DNA of 64,000 nucleotides from Phytomonas francai (taxonomy: Eukaryota > Euglenozoa > Kinetoplastea > Trypanosomatida > Trypanosomatidae): positions 149,633 to 213,632 of the forward strand of contig MJCC01000022.1 in the NCBI GenBank assembly GCA_001766655.1, written 5' to 3'. Under the pieces are notes generated by a model that was not told where the DNA came from, ran no database searches, and was given only the letters and a program-made list of their open reading frames with translations. Positions 1-10,602 of this stretch are shown here, piece by piece (the first letter of the stretch is position 1; every line of letters begins with the position of its first letter). The position numbers and the translations under genes were made by a program.

Positions 1-1646
1 TAGCCGGGGTTCCGCTGCAAGAGCAGAGGCCACAGGGACTCGAAGGCGTTAATCACAAGACCTTTGATATGCGACCCATCCGCATCCTGATCAGTCATGA
101 TGAGAATGCGCTGATACCGCAGCTCGCTGGTATCGCGGTAGACGCGACCAAGCTCCAATCCCAACGCCAAAAATAGGTTCTGGAGCTCTTTGCAATTCTT
201 GAGCCGCTTGAGATTTTTGTTCCGCACGTTAAGCAGTTTACCACGGAGTGGGAAAACGCCGCAGAACTTCTTCTGGTCACTGCTGAGCGAGTTGAGGGCA
301 AGCGCTTTGGCGGAGTCGCCCTCGGTCACGATGAGCGTGCGAATGTTATGCCCCTCCGTGCGGGTCTGCGTGGCGTCCACCAACTTCGTGATCGACGAGA
401 TGAGGGATTTGCTACTTAACCGCTTACCGGCACCGATTTCCCGGTTAATTTCGTCCGCAAGCGTATCATCGTAGCTGTTCACGTTCGCGTTTAAAAAGGG
501 CATTTTTTTTAGGTAGCTCTCCAGGTCCGACCGTGGTACACGCGGCAACGTGACCGAAGAGACCAATCTAGCCTTGTTTTGGGAGTCAAACTTTGGCTGC
601 GACTGCGTAATAAACACAAGTACGGTGAAGTGACGACTAATCCGCGCGATATCCACGATCTTTCCCTCCTTCTTCAGCGATTTTGCGAGGTTTTCCAGGC
701 TGCCGGTGAGGACATCGTAGGCCGCATTGCAGTGCGTTCCGCCGTTGTAGGTCACCACGCCGTTCACCACGCCCACAAAACGCTTAGGCCCACCGTTCAA
801 CTGCGGTACAAACGCGATACTGCCGTTTCGATGCGTGTAAACAAAGGGCTCCGGCGGTACGCTGCCGTCGTTTCCTGTCATGGAGTAGAACGAGGCATAC
901 TCTTGGAAGGATTTAAACTTGAAGGGAACGCCGTTCAGTTGGATCTCAATGCTAGGGAACATCGCAGCAAGGTCCATGATGCGCTTGTGTAGCATACGCG
1001 TCATGTCCACCGAGATTTTGCCGTCCGGAAAGCCGAAATGAGCGTAGTCTGGTAAAAACTTCACAAAAGTTCGGTTCGGCTGGTTCGCGCCGACGTTGCT
1101 GATGCGTGGGGCCGTCGCCTTGCGCATGTGATCCGTCCATGTCATATGAAACTCCTTCCCATTCGTGCGGCAAATAACGCTAAACTTGGTCGACAGAATA
1201 TTTGTAAGCTTTGCGCCGTAGCCGTGGCGACCTGCGGTGGTCGACGTAGCATCGTTGTCATAGTTGGAGCTTGTTAGCAGGTGGCCAAAAATCATTTCGG
1301 GGATGTAAAGCTTGTGCTCCTTGCTGCGTACAATGGGAATGCCGGAGCCGTCGTTTTCAATGGTGATTTCCCCGGTATCTGAGATATCGATACGGATGTA
1401 GGACATCCTCCCTTTCCCTCGTGAGGGACTGTTGTTAATATTATCAGAGGCATTCAGCAGAATCTCATCCACGATTTTCAAAAGACCTTGGTTGACTTGC
1501 AAGGACTCCCATACCATCTTGCCTTTTGCCGGATCGAAGATGAACATCGACGTCGGCTGCGTCTCGATGCTGCCCACGTACATCTCCGGCCGGAGCAAGA
1601 TGTGGTCGATAGGGGTGAGCTTCTTGTACTTGCTTGGGTCCGCCAT
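1..1646 (-). CDS. TOP2: DNA topoisomerase II, N-terminal ~548 residues (runs off left edge)
   Basis: Type IIA topoisomerase, which passes one DNA duplex through another using ATP. The frame opens with MADPSKYKKLTPIDHILLRP and stays open to the window edge. The GHKL ATPase is complete: DEILLNASDN (Mg/ATP asparagine), ENDGSGIP and GRHGYGAKL. The transducer domain is followed by the TOPRIM motifs TEGDSAKAL near residue 440, PLRGKLLNV, and DQDADGSH near 515. The catalytic tyrosine and C-terminal domain lie outside the window. Trypanosomatids have nuclear TOP2 genes and a separate kinetoplast TOP2; the conserved gene order here (from memory) points to the kinetoplast enzyme, which decatenates minicircles. 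That assignment is inference; the family call is firm. Confidence 0.96.
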   Translation of the reverse strand, partial: MADPSKYKKLTPIDHILLRPEMYVGSIETQPTSMFIFDPAKGKMVWESLQVNQGLLKIVDEILLNASDNINNSPSRGKGRMSYIRIDISDTGEITIENDGSGIPIVRSKEHKLYIPEMIFGHLLTSSNYDNDATSTTAGRHGYGAKLTNILSTKFSVICRTNGKEFHMTWTDHMRKATAPRISNVGANQPNRTFVKFLPDYAHFGFPDGKISVDMTRMLHKRIMDLAAMFPSIEIQLNGVPFKFKSFQEYASFYSMTGNDGSVPPEPFVYTHRNGSIAFVPQLNGGPKRFVGVVNGVVTYNGGTHCNAAYDVLTGSLENLAKSLKKEGKIVDIARISRHFTVLVFITQSQPKFDSQNKARLVSSVTLPRVPRSDLESYLKKMPFLNANVNSYDDTLADEINREIGAGKRLSSKSLISSITKLVDATQTRTEGHNIRTLIVTEGDSAKALALNSLSSDQKKFCGVFPLRGKLLNVRNKNLKRLKNCKELQNLFLALGLELGRVYRDTSELRYQRILIMTDQDADGSHIKGLVINAFESLWPLLLQRNPG

Positions 1647-2698
1647 GTTTCGAAATGTAAGTATTATCCGTGAGGTATGACAAAATGATATACCCTTCTA
1701 TGGGATGTAGCTCTATGTAATATATATATATAACTGACTAAAACAGTAGTAATACTACTACTAATAATAATAATGATGATGCGTTATGTCTATGTAAAAT
1801 CTATGGTCCGTTGTGAAGCGTGGCGCTATGTAGGTTCTGTTTGGTTCTAATCACTCTCACGAGAACCCTATCGCACACCCTACACCTTTACTTATTATTA
1901 TGGGTTATGTAGCCCCTATGATAACTCAGATAGGGTAGATCAGAGTGAACCAACTAACCCCTTTGTTTATGGTAGGAGTAGTAGTGGGATTTAAAACCAT
2001 GGAGATAGGGCGACATTTTGAGTAAGGAAAGACAAATCTACTAACTAGTGAACCACCAAAACAGAGAGATTCTGCTCATTAGCGCACATAAATATTTTTT
2101 TTTGGAGAGTCTTTTTTTTCGCGCTTGAAGTCATTCTTCGAATCTACTTCGCAGGATAGTAAAGATGAGAAGTAACACAGCTAAAAAAAAATAAGATACA
2201 TATATATAAATATATATGTATGTATGTATATAAAAATAATAAATACGTGCACAGTAAGTTGCATTTTACATACCATAGTGCATCCAATTAATTGTTGGTG
2301 AAACTGCCGCATGATAAAAGCGCGAGAGAACCCTCTATGATCCTTTTCCCTTCCTTTCTGTGTTCAGCAGTGTGCTGACACAAGAAGGATTGAGAATCTA
2401 GCAGGATAATACTGAAATGTTTATCATGAAAAGCAAAAGGGGTGAAAACGTCAAATATTTTCTATAGTCAACAAAAACCTTGCTGCTCTTCATCGAACCA
2501 CTAGCATGTAGCACTACACAGAAAGCTATATGTGAAAATAACCACAACTATCGTATTGTATTCCGTAAGAAAGCAATAAAATGAGCTCTAAACACTAAAC
2601 CGTTAGGGGGGGGAGGGGGGGCACATTTGGCATACATATATACACACACATATATATATATATATATATATGTCATGCCTAATATGGTCCAATTGGGA
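1647..2698. other. Intergenic region TOP2 / USP7-like, microsatellite-rich
   Basis: No credible gene. It holds the 3' UTR of the deubiquitinase and the 5' UTR of TOP2. Visible are a short (TA)n at 1720-1732, ACT/AAT/GAT trinucleotide runs at 1745-1782, (TA)n/(GTAT)n at 2199-2231, a G tract at 2606-2621 broken by one A, and (CA)n-(TA)n at 2641-2671. A minus-strand CTACTGTTTTAG near 1739-1750 is a possible splice acceptor for TOP2. Confidence 0.6.
2641..2671. repeat. (CA)n-(TA)n microsatellite
   Basis: Alternating CA then about 11 TA units just beyond the stop codon of the USP7-like gene, so inside its 3' UTR. Confidence 0.9.
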
Positions 2699-5600
2699 TC
2701 AATTGCTTGAAATTTTGAGCCTCGGGCTGTTGTGTGCGACGTATCGCGATCCAGGCTTTTCCACCGGGCGCGGGTGATTCAGCATAAGGTTTGGTATAAA
2801 CCCACTGTTGTTCGGAGTATGATACCAAAAGAGGGAGATGCACTGGTCCCAGTTCTCAAAATGGAGAGACGCTTCCGTGAGCATCATCATGCCGTAATTA
2901 TGGGCAGACCTCACTCGATAGTTAAGGGCTGTTATGGGCACATGCGTTATGCGTAGCATCTCCCTCATGGCTTCGTTTACGGTAGTCTTGGAGTTCACCG
3001 TGATAATGAAGGGGTGCCCAAAAATCAGCGGGGAATCCTGCAGGTATTCGCCATGGCAGCATGCGATACGCTGCTCCCCTGCCCTGAGCGGTGCGGCCGG
3101 TTGGAGGTCGAAGTCGTAGTCGAAGAGCGATGAGCTCAGACGCGTCTCCTCGATTTTGCCGCTAGCGGGATCGGCGGGAATGTCTTTCTTGGCGGTACCC
3201 ATGACGGGAACCTCCAGGATGTGCCGGATCAGTTTCCTGTCTCGGTCGTAGGCAAGAAGCACGTAGTGCGGCGCGCTGAGCGTCTCCTCGAGGGTCTGCC
3301 ACGGGTTTTCTTCGACTTCGTAGGGCCGAATCGACTGCCGGACGACCCGCACGATGTCTTGCAGGGTTGCGAGCGCGGGCAGCACGTAGCGCTCGCAATG
3401 CAGCGCGTGGCCAGCCTTATCGCGCAGCGTCAGCACCACCTCCGCGCCCCGCTCGACGACCGACCGCGGCAGCGCCAGGCGTTCGTAGTACAAAACCGGA
3501 TTCGAGGCGTAGCCGTCGAGCAACAGGGTATTCAGCGTGGCCGCGCTCGAGCTCCGCACGGCGCGCTCGGCGGGCCTCGGCATCGTCGGGCTCACGTTCC
3601 GGTAGAGGCGAATTTGGTTCGGGTTCAGACCCTCCGCGCGCGCGATACGATCACACACGGTGTTGTACGTCCAGCACGAGCACATCGTGCATACCGAGCC
3701 GCCTTGCACCGCCAAGGAGGTCTTCCCGAGAACTGGAAGCTGGGTGTTGTAGGGATTTAGACATAAGTAAGTCTCATCCGGTTTTGAGGAAAGCGTCGCC
3801 TGTGAGGCTTGCTGGGATGACGTCTGAGTCACCCCGAGGCTGCCGCTATTGGAGCCTACACTCGGCTCAGGTTTGCTGCTCGTTGACATGGGGACAGATG
3901 ATGGAGCTGGTGCGTTGGGAAGGGCGGTACCGCTGCTTATGCTCGCTTCGGCAGCCTCTTCCTGTAGTAGCTTCTTCTGAACGGCGGCCAATTCTTTGTG
4001 TTCCTTTAGGGCCTGCTTGAACTCCTCTTCGTTGGGGCAGATCTGCGAAACCACCTCCTGGATTTGCACCTCGACCATGAGCCGTAACGTCCGGTAGTAT
4101 GTCTCGACGTGGAAGTGCCGCGCAATCGGGGGGATATCCACACTCTGCATCACGATGACGGACCCGTCCTGCAGGTGGTTACCGAAAAGGTCACTCTTCA
4201 GCGAATCTAAGGCCTGCACCACGATCCCCTTTGTCTCCTCAAAGTATCGGAACCTAGGGGATGCGGCGTGGCTATCTTGAGAATAGGTCATTCCCAAAAG
4301 GAAGAAGAAATAAGGCTCGCAGCTGTGCAGCGTCGCTATGCGGTCTATCAGAGCGGACCCAAGATAGCGAACCGTGCAGGAGGTGTGGTCGAAGAACTTG
4401 AAAAAGAGCAGCACCCGATCCGCACCGATTTCCGAAAGCGTAGGTTTGGTGTACCCCACAGCGGGGGGGAGCCCGGTTGGATCCCCCTCGAGGTGCACAT
4501 CACGCACCGGCAGCACCTCGGTGGGGGTGCTGCACTTAAATATCAGCTCCTCAACTGGCTGGAGGTGATCCAGAGGGATGTGCAGCATATTTTCGTAGAG
4601 CGAGCACTTGTATACCTTCCACGGCACTCGCTTGTATCCCTGCTTGACGACAATATCTACCTTACAGGTGTGTATGTAGAGTGCGTCCACAAACACTGCG
4701 AGACTGCGGAGCATGGTTGGGGCTCGCAAAAGCACGTCACAGGTGCCCTTCAACGTATCATACGCAAATCGCTTTATCAGCGCATGGACATCCACCGCAG
4801 GCAGGGGGTAGGGAGTCATTTGCATAGGCTCCTGTAGGTAGAGACAGATAGACACCGGCTTTTCCTGCTCACTAGGTGTAAGGTAATTGGAGAGGGTGAT
4901 GGACCGCGGTATGCTCTCGCTGTGCGTTTCCATGGGTGTGCTGGGGCGAAAGCTGCGCGTGTTCGCCCACTGCCACAGGCGACAAGAGATCGTTTTCAGA
5001 CCACGCCGCGCAAAAATCGGTTCCGCAGCAATCGCCTCGTACACTGTACTCAGCAAAGCCGTCTTTTTGAACTCTAACACACACGATGTAAAGTTTCTAA
5101 CCACAGAGAGATCCCGTGCGAAGAGCTCGATCTGGTGGACCGCACAGTAATCCGCCAGGTTCGCATCTGTGATAATATACAGGGTCACAAGCTGCCTGAG
5201 CTCCTTTTCGATTTTAGCACGGCGTTCTTCCTCCTCCATCTCACGGCGCAGGGCGTCCTTCACGCGTTGCGCGATGATATCCGTCGGCGGAGAGGCCAGA
5301 ATGGTCGGCGCATCTGCACGCCGTACGTATGAAAGAATATAGGCGTTAGTATCATTTGAGGACCCCCCACGGTAGAAACTACCAGATGATTGATGGTATC
5401 CGCCATAGTTAAACCCCACCGCGACCTCCTCCGCCACGGCGCGAACACTCTCATCCTCGAACTCTAACCATCGCATAAAGCATTGCTTTACAGGATCCCA
5501 CTCTCGGATATAGCAGTAGTAGTGCCCGCTTCGGACCGTGCCGCGGTGCACGATAACCCCCTGCAGGTCATATATTGCGGGGGAATCCGTACTGAGGGCC

Positions 5601-6712
5601 TTGACGGCGACGCCACGCTTTGTCTGCGCAGACAGCTGTATCTGCTCCTCTGGGGAATATCCCCTTTCCAGCTCCGTGAGGTCGAGCACAACAGGGAATT
5701 CCATCCGTGAGTTCACTTTTTTCATTTCTAATGTCGGCGAGGTCAGGTCCATAGCGAAGCGCTTGAGGTGAAACCAAGTCACGTACGGAAATTTCTTAAA
5801 TTCGTAACCCTTTTCAGCGTCCTTATAGATCGGGGCCTTTCCCTCTAGTTCCACTTTGTACTTATTATCCCCAACTAGTTGTTCGCGAGCCGTAAGGAAT
5901 TTGATGCCGTCGAGAAGATTTGTGTGCTCTCCGAGGGGGATATGGATATCATAGAAAATATCCTTGCTCCGCGATATGTAGGCTTTATCGAGCGTCTCTA
6001 CGAACTGCTCACCGCGGCCCTCGAAGAGCTGATTAATCGCTCCCTCTGTGACCGTGTCCTTCATCTTCTCCTCTAAATTATCCCGTAGGAGTGTAGCCAT
6101 TTCTTGAATGTCATGCTGCACAAAAAGTTCCCGCTCACCCCAGCCGAAGGAGTCGGTGAGCTTTTTCGTCCGCGCTGGTGTCGTGCGCTCCTGCATCTGG
6201 AAGAACAGCTCCTGAAGTGCCTTGTAAACGCTATTGTTGTTATTGCTTTCAACCGGAATGCGATACACAGCGGAACGGAAGTAGCCAATGTGGAAGAGCA
6301 TCTGCAGAAGAGAATTCAGATAACAGGTACAGCCCTCGTTGATAATTCCCACATAGTCCACGGGATGTATCACTGAAGAGGCATTTGCACTCAACTTATG
6401 GGGGTAGGTTACATTCACGTCATTTTCAACTGGAGTGCGCGGAAGCCTGCCAAGATCCAACTGAAACTTAGGTGTGCTACCGTCGTGCGTGTTCAAGTGG
6501 CTCTTCCATTGACCATCGCCCTCCTCGTTCTCAGGCGGGTCGCATGGCGAGCGCGTTCGAAGCCCAAAGGAGCAATTACTCTTATCCCCATCGTCAGCAT
6601 GATCGCTGTTTGATTTCCTATCCTGGGAAACGTATTTTTCATTTGAATCCACAACCCGATTCTGTGACTGCTCATGACCATGCGTATCGGGAGTAAACGG
6701 TGACTGACTCAT
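2699..6712 (-). CDS. USP7: Ubiquitin carboxyl-terminal hydrolase, USP7/HAUSP type
   Basis: Cysteine protease that removes ubiquitin from proteins. It has 1337 residues counted from the ATG at 6712 (MSQSPFTPD); the frame extends four codons further only to a TTG. The Cys box GIINEGCTCYLNSLLQ places the catalytic Cys near residue 130. The His box HRGTVRSGHYYCYIRE lies near 400. The long C-terminal part resembles the ubiquitin-like/ICP0-binding repeats of USP7, for example RVLLFFKFFD followed by TVRYLGS. Human USP7 starts with a TRAF/MATH domain; here the first ~115 residues are polar and low in complexity, and I see no MATH fold. A Ser/Thr/Pro-rich linker (about 910-960) interrupts the C-terminal region. 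Likely in nucleus or cytosol. USP family certain, USP7 class probable. Confidence 0.92.
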   Translation of the reverse strand: MSQSPFTPDTHGHEQSQNRVVDSNEKYVSQDRKSNSDHADDGDKSNCSFGLRTRSPCDPPENEEGDGQWKSHLNTHDGSTPKFQLDLGRLPRTPVENDVNVTYPHKLSANASSVIHPVDYVGIINEGCTCYLNSLLQMLFHIGYFRSAVYRIPVESNNNNSVYKALQELFFQMQERTTPARTKKLTDSFGWGERELFVQHDIQEMATLLRDNLEEKMKDTVTEGAINQLFEGRGEQFVETLDKAYISRSKDIFYDIHIPLGEHTNLLDGIKFLTAREQLVGDNKYKVELEGKAPIYKDAEKGYEFKKFPYVTWFHLKRFAMDLTSPTLEMKKVNSRMEFPVVLDLTELERGYSPEEQIQLSAQTKRGVAVKALSTDSPAIYDLQGVIVHRGTVRSGHYYCYIREWDPVKQCFMRWLEFEDESVRAVAEEVAVGFNYGGYHQSSGSFYRGGSSNDTNAYILSYVRRADAPTILASPPTDIIAQRVKDALRREMEEEERRAKIEKELRQLVTLYIITDANLADYCAVHQIELFARDLSVVRNFTSCVLEFKKTALLSTVYEAIAAEPIFARRGLKTISCRLWQWANTRSFRPSTPMETHSESIPRSITLSNYLTPSEQEKPVSICLYLQEPMQMTPYPLPAVDVHALIKRFAYDTLKGTCDVLLRAPTMLRSLAVFVDALYIHTCKVDIVVKQGYKRVPWKVYKCSLYENMLHIPLDHLQPVEELIFKCSTPTEVLPVRDVHLEGDPTGLPPAVGYTKPTLSEIGADRVLLFFKFFDHTSCTVRYLGSALIDRIATLHSCEPYFFFLLGMTYSQDSHAASPRFRYFEETKGIVVQALDSLKSDLFGNHLQDGSVIVMQSVDIPPIARHFHVETYYRTLRLMVEVQIQEVVSQICPNEEEFKQALKEHKELAAVQKKLLQEEAAEASISSGTALPNAPAPSSVPMSTSSKPEPSVGSNSGSLGVTQTSSQQASQATLSSKPDETYLCLNPYNTQLPVLGKTSLAVQGGSVCTMCSCWTYNTVCDRIARAEGLNPNQIRLYRNVSPTMPRPAERAVRSSSAATLNTLLLDGYASNPVLYYERLALPRSVVERGAEVVLTLRDKAGHALHCERYVLPALATLQDIVRVVRQSIRPYEVEENPWQTLEETLSAPHYVLLAYDRDRKLIRHILEVPVMGTAKKDIPADPASGKIEETRLSSSLFDYDFDLQPAAPLRAGEQRIACCHGEYLQDSPLIFGHPFIITVNSKTTVNEAMREMLRITHVPITALNYRVRSAHNYGMMMLTEASLHFENWDQCISLFWYHTPNNSGFIPNLMLNHPRPVEKPGSRYVAHNSPRLKISSN

Positions 6713-7533
6713 AGTTTTTTCCAAATTCTTATTTTCTTACTTGCAGCAAAAAGACAGCCTAGTAAAGGACTAAACGACGTGGACAAGCACACGTTCAAGC
6801 AAATATGAACGAGCACAATGGACTAGATCAACACTGCACAAGCAAAAAAAAGACTAAAAGTATTCCCCTTTCCTGGGTTCAGTTTTTTCCTTAATGATAT
6901 TTCCCTTTTTTTCCTTCCCTTGCAACAATCCTATTGTGAGGACTGGTTATTCTAATGGATATAAGATACGAATGCGTTGTTTTTGTGCCACCTAGGGCAA
7001 CAGTATGAGTGTTCACTATTTAATCTATTTTCTGTGGTGATTCTGTTCGATAGGGATAGGGTGTGTGAGAGAGTGAGATATTGTTGAAGCCGAAGAGTAA
7101 AGGAGTTTGTTAAAAGAAGAGGTAAACATGCTTCTTAAGGGAGGAGTGAAGCAATAAGACATTACAATCATTAAAACATAGGATAAATCAGAAATTTATA
7201 ACTTGAAACGTCGTGTATAAATAGTGTTGTTCTAATAGCAACAAAATTTTCCTACAGGAATACACTCCAAAATACTAACATACGATATTTTTCGCAGGCT
7301 AGCTTATTTTATAAAGACATCAGGGGGGAGCGAAAGGGGAAAAAAATACACAGAAAGAAGGGTATAGAAATTTCATAGGAAATAGTAGCTATTGCGAATG
7401 GATTGTCCATATACCTCCCCCCAAGGAACTGCTAAAATGCGCGGCATGGAAGTATCTATACAACCAAAACAACGGGAATACTGATGCTTGTACATAATAT
7501 CCTATTAATGCAGCAGGAAATGAAGGAAATGCA
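6713..7533. other. Intergenic region USP7-like / CorA
   Basis: AT-rich, with no gene seen on either strand. It should contain the 3' UTR of the CorA gene and the 5' UTR of the USP7-like gene. Confidence 0.55.
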
Positions 7534-9885
7534 CTATGACATCACGTCTCGTCGATGGAATAGCCACTGCATCATAGCCACCAGTAGTGCAGATACACCC
7601 CAAAAGAAAAGGTAACCGTGCCGCCAGCTTAACTCTGGAATGTTCACAAAATTCATGCCATAGACACCAGCCAAGAAGGTGCATGGTGTGAAGAGAAGCG
7701 CAACCCGAGTCAACACCATCATAAGCTCGTTCGAGCGAAAAGATTGAAGAGAAATATGTAAGTTCAGGAGCGTCTTTGCATCATCGCGTACCTCCAAAGC
7801 GCGACCCCTAAGCTCTATGCAATTGCTGCACATCTGTTGTGCCATTTCCTTACTGCAGAGTTGCAGCTTTGTGAAGGCCTGTGCCAAAACTTCCTGAGTA
7901 ACGTTTAGCATGCGATGCTGCACACTCGTGCGGCGGTGTAAATGGTGCAAAAAGTTGTTTAACTCACTTTTATCAACACGGGATTTGGCCTTAGTGTCGA
8001 GAAGCCTGCGTAAAAAAGACGAGCGTGAGCTGCCTGTAAAGTGCTTGAGGATTCGGAGATCATTCATTGATTTCCGATTGCTGGTATTTTTCGAAACGTT
8101 TGAGTTCAAGGAATCATAGATAAAAAGCTTGCTCTCACACTTATCGAGCAGGTCCGCATGCACGTCCAGGCTAAGCTGGTACGTGCGCAGCGCATCGTCT
8201 ATGATCTTCAGAAGAAACTCCTGGAATGACACCGCGCTGGATTCCATCACCTTCCTCCAATGGTGCCGTAACTCCGCCATACTCGTTGTATCCACACGGT
8301 GTAGTGTGATAATGATATGCTGTCGTAGGTCCACAATGATGATCCAGCGATTTGTCAATTCCAATATAGAGTCGGCAGCGATGCTGATTTCCCGTGTTGC
8401 TACACGTAGCAGGAGCAGGTACTGGCCTGGGTAGTTAAGAGACTCCAGCACCTGCGGCACCATCAGGTTGTGCTCACGGCTATCCAAAAAGGACTTGCAG
8501 ATGTTAAACTTTTTCGTTAAAGAGTCCAGGATGTTACGGTAGTGGGACCGCCCAGGATCGCACCCTGTGACATCGACCCAGTACCAATTAAGGCTCTGCT
8601 CAAGGTACGATGACTTACGCTGCGAGCTTTTGCTGTTCGAAAAGATCTCGCACGGGCGTGATTCCAACAGTGACTGGGGCTGTTTTGGTTGACCTTGTCC
8701 GTGGAGGTTTGGCCCTTGATCCGGAAGTCTCGCGCCCAGACAAGGTGGAAACGTGCCCCCCAAATCGTTGTAGCTTGGCAGGGCTTGTGGTTGGGGCTCT
8801 AGGCTTAAATGATGATGCGACGGTGGGGTTACTGAGACGCCCTTGTGGAGAAAAATCGGGTCCCGGATCTCCTCTTCCTTTAGTTCGACATCGCTGAAAT
8901 TTATCCCCGAGGTACCACGACTATTGAAGTACGTGACATGGACTACATCGCTGGGCAGCAGAGGGCTTTGTTTCGCTCGGAAAAAGGCGTTGGCTTTTGC
9001 GCCACCATCCATACTGTAGCCCCTCCAGAGTGATTTTTTGAAGGTTCCGTACTTATTTTTGTCCCCAGATACAGAAACACCGTAGACTCCATCTGTCTTG
9101 TTGCGGGGCCTCCTTGGTGAGCTGGCGACCTGTTCGTCTCCCACCAACAACTGGGCCTTTTCATTCATTCGCAACTCGTTTTCGTCGCATGGCGAGGCGG
9201 GCCCGTGCTCATGAAAGGACACTTGTACATTCTCACCACACACGTCGAAATCATCATACGTGGAAACGAGTGCCTCAGCTGCGATTAGCTCATGGTCATT
9301 CATGTTTAAGTCGCGCCAGACTTCGGCCCGGGGAACAATAAAGCGACTTCTGCTACTGCTACTGCTACTACTGGTGCTATCAGAAAACGAAACAAGGCTC
9401 CTGATACTCTGGCACCCCTGCGATGTGCTGTGGCCACTACTCCTTCTGTTTACATTACTTGCGCTTCGGCTTGACTTTTTCCGACGACGGTGATAGCTTT
9501 CCCTGCTAGAGGAAGAACGTGTGCCGGCTCCGTGCCTCCCATGGTGACGTTTGCCTCGGTGTCCCTCTACGTGCGCCGCCTCCCTCTCCTTATTGACAGA
9601 CGACGGTCTTGAAGTGGAGGGTGAGTCAAGGATTTTCTGCTTTGCCTGAGTAAACTCTTGCGGGGTAAGACACCCCTGTTGATATAGCTCCTGGAGAGCT
9701 TTGATGCTCTCAACAATCTGCATGGGCCGATCGATGTGTGCGGGTAGCCCTATCAGGCATTTTTTTGTGTGTTCCTCAATACTATGACATCCCATGTCAG
9801 GATCAGCTACACGCTGATCCATACCCGTGTCATCCGGTACAAGACTGTTAGGGGGGCAGTCTGACTCGCTTTCCCGCTCTGCCAT
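7534..9885 (-). CDS. CorA-like Mg2+ transporter with long N-terminal extension
   Basis: Divalent-cation channel of the CorA/MRS2/ALR superfamily. The start is the ATG at 9885 (MAERESESD), giving 783 residues; the upstream in-frame codon is TTG. The diagnostic YGMN motif is near residue 743 at the end of the first of two C-terminal transmembrane helices; the second (YLFFWGVSALLVAMMQW) is followed by a short basic tail, RRDVMS. The cytosolic part includes the long helical stretch expected of CorA. The first ~380 residues are extra: residues 60-86 (ALQELYQQGCLTPQEFTQAK) resemble a SHOCT-type helical hairpin, then comes a Ser/Arg/His-rich tract with a run of serines. Membrane location (plasma or organellar) cannot be told from sequence. 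Confidence 0.9.
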   Translation of the reverse strand: MAERESESDCPPNSLVPDDTGMDQRVADPDMGCHSIEEHTKKCLIGLPAHIDRPMQIVESIKALQELYQQGCLTPQEFTQAKQKILDSPSTSRPSSVNKEREAAHVEGHRGKRHHGRHGAGTRSSSSRESYHRRRKKSSRSASNVNRRSSGHSTSQGCQSIRSLVSFSDSTSSSSSSSRSRFIVPRAEVWRDLNMNDHELIAAEALVSTYDDFDVCGENVQVSFHEHGPASPCDENELRMNEKAQLLVGDEQVASSPRRPRNKTDGVYGVSVSGDKNKYGTFKKSLWRGYSMDGGAKANAFFRAKQSPLLPSDVVHVTYFNSRGTSGINFSDVELKEEEIRDPIFLHKGVSVTPPSHHHLSLEPQPQALPSYNDLGGTFPPCLGARLPDQGPNLHGQGQPKQPQSLLESRPCEIFSNSKSSQRKSSYLEQSLNWYWVDVTGCDPGRSHYRNILDSLTKKFNICKSFLDSREHNLMVPQVLESLNYPGQYLLLLRVATREISIAADSILELTNRWIIIVDLRQHIIITLHRVDTTSMAELRHHWRKVMESSAVSFQEFLLKIIDDALRTYQLSLDVHADLLDKCESKLFIYDSLNSNVSKNTSNRKSMNDLRILKHFTGSSRSSFLRRLLDTKAKSRVDKSELNNFLHHLHRRTSVQHRMLNVTQEVLAQAFTKLQLCSKEMAQQMCSNCIELRGRALEVRDDAKTLLNLHISLQSFRSNELMMVLTRVALLFTPCTFLAGVYGMNFVNIPELSWRHGYLFFWGVSALLVAMMQWLFHRRDVMS

Positions 9886-10602
9886 CAACTTGTGTTTAGT
9901 TAATAAAAAAGATCTCAACTTTGTGAATTGAGGATTATTCTATCCCCTTTTGTTTTTAAGAGCTATGCTTGGTGTATATAAAGTAAAGTTGATTTCAGAC
10001 CGTCCCCTCCCGATAACAGTAGAAATGTAAATAAAAAGAGATTCGTTTTGACATACATACATACATACATACATACAGAGAGAGAGAGGGGGGGGGGGGG
10101 GGGAGGGAAAATCATTCACCAATACATGGTCTTCAAACTCTAAATGAATACTAAGGATGAATATACCGAAAGAAAAAAGAACATTAATATGTTTCAATAA
10201 ATAGTAATAATACGGTAGAACAGTTTATATATCCCCCTATTTTGAAGTCTCATTCTTTCAACACCTTTCCTCTCTCCATTTCGTGCACGAATTTCAGACT
10301 GAAAACTTTTCCTTTTGCTTTATACTTTGGTGCCCTTTACAACCCCTGTGTCCACAGAGAACCATTCCCGTAGAGTGAAAAGAGAGCAATGTTATGTAGT
10401 CTAGGTCCTTGCGTTAGGATCTCCTCAACACCACAACTACACCTAAAAATGAAACATTCCAATAAATCAGTTAAAGAGGAAAAACGTAACTAAAATTATG
10501 CCCATCCCATAAGAGACAATTCTTCCCAAGATAAAGGGTGAAGGCACGGATGGCTCTGCATGGCTGCGGCCTTCTGACCTCTATGAACCCCCTTTAATGG
10601 GG
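9886..10602. other. Intergenic region CorA / eIF4G with compound microsatellite
   Basis: No gene recognised; the short minus frame at 9940-10197 is built from the repeats and is spurious. It contains the compound repeat at 10051-10103. On the transcribed strand this is a C/CT-rich pyrimidine run upstream of the CorA start. A minus-strand AG at 10007-10008 preceded by a T-rich stretch is a possible acceptor. Confidence 0.5.
10051..10107. repeat. Compound (ACAT)n-(AG)n-G16 microsatellite
   Basis: About six ACAT units, six AG units and a run of 16 G, then AGGG. Read on the minus (mRNA) strand it is a long pyrimidine tract about 200 bases upstream of the CorA start codon. Confidence 0.95.

Noticed and set aside
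2732..6696. Many plus-strand frames of 60-220 codons opposite the USP7-like gene
   Set aside because: Antisense shadows of a clear coding frame; no family features.
9940..10197. 85-codon minus frame upstream of CorA
   Set aside because: Its translation is made of the microsatellite (Pro and Cys-Met-Tyr-Val repeats); not a protein.
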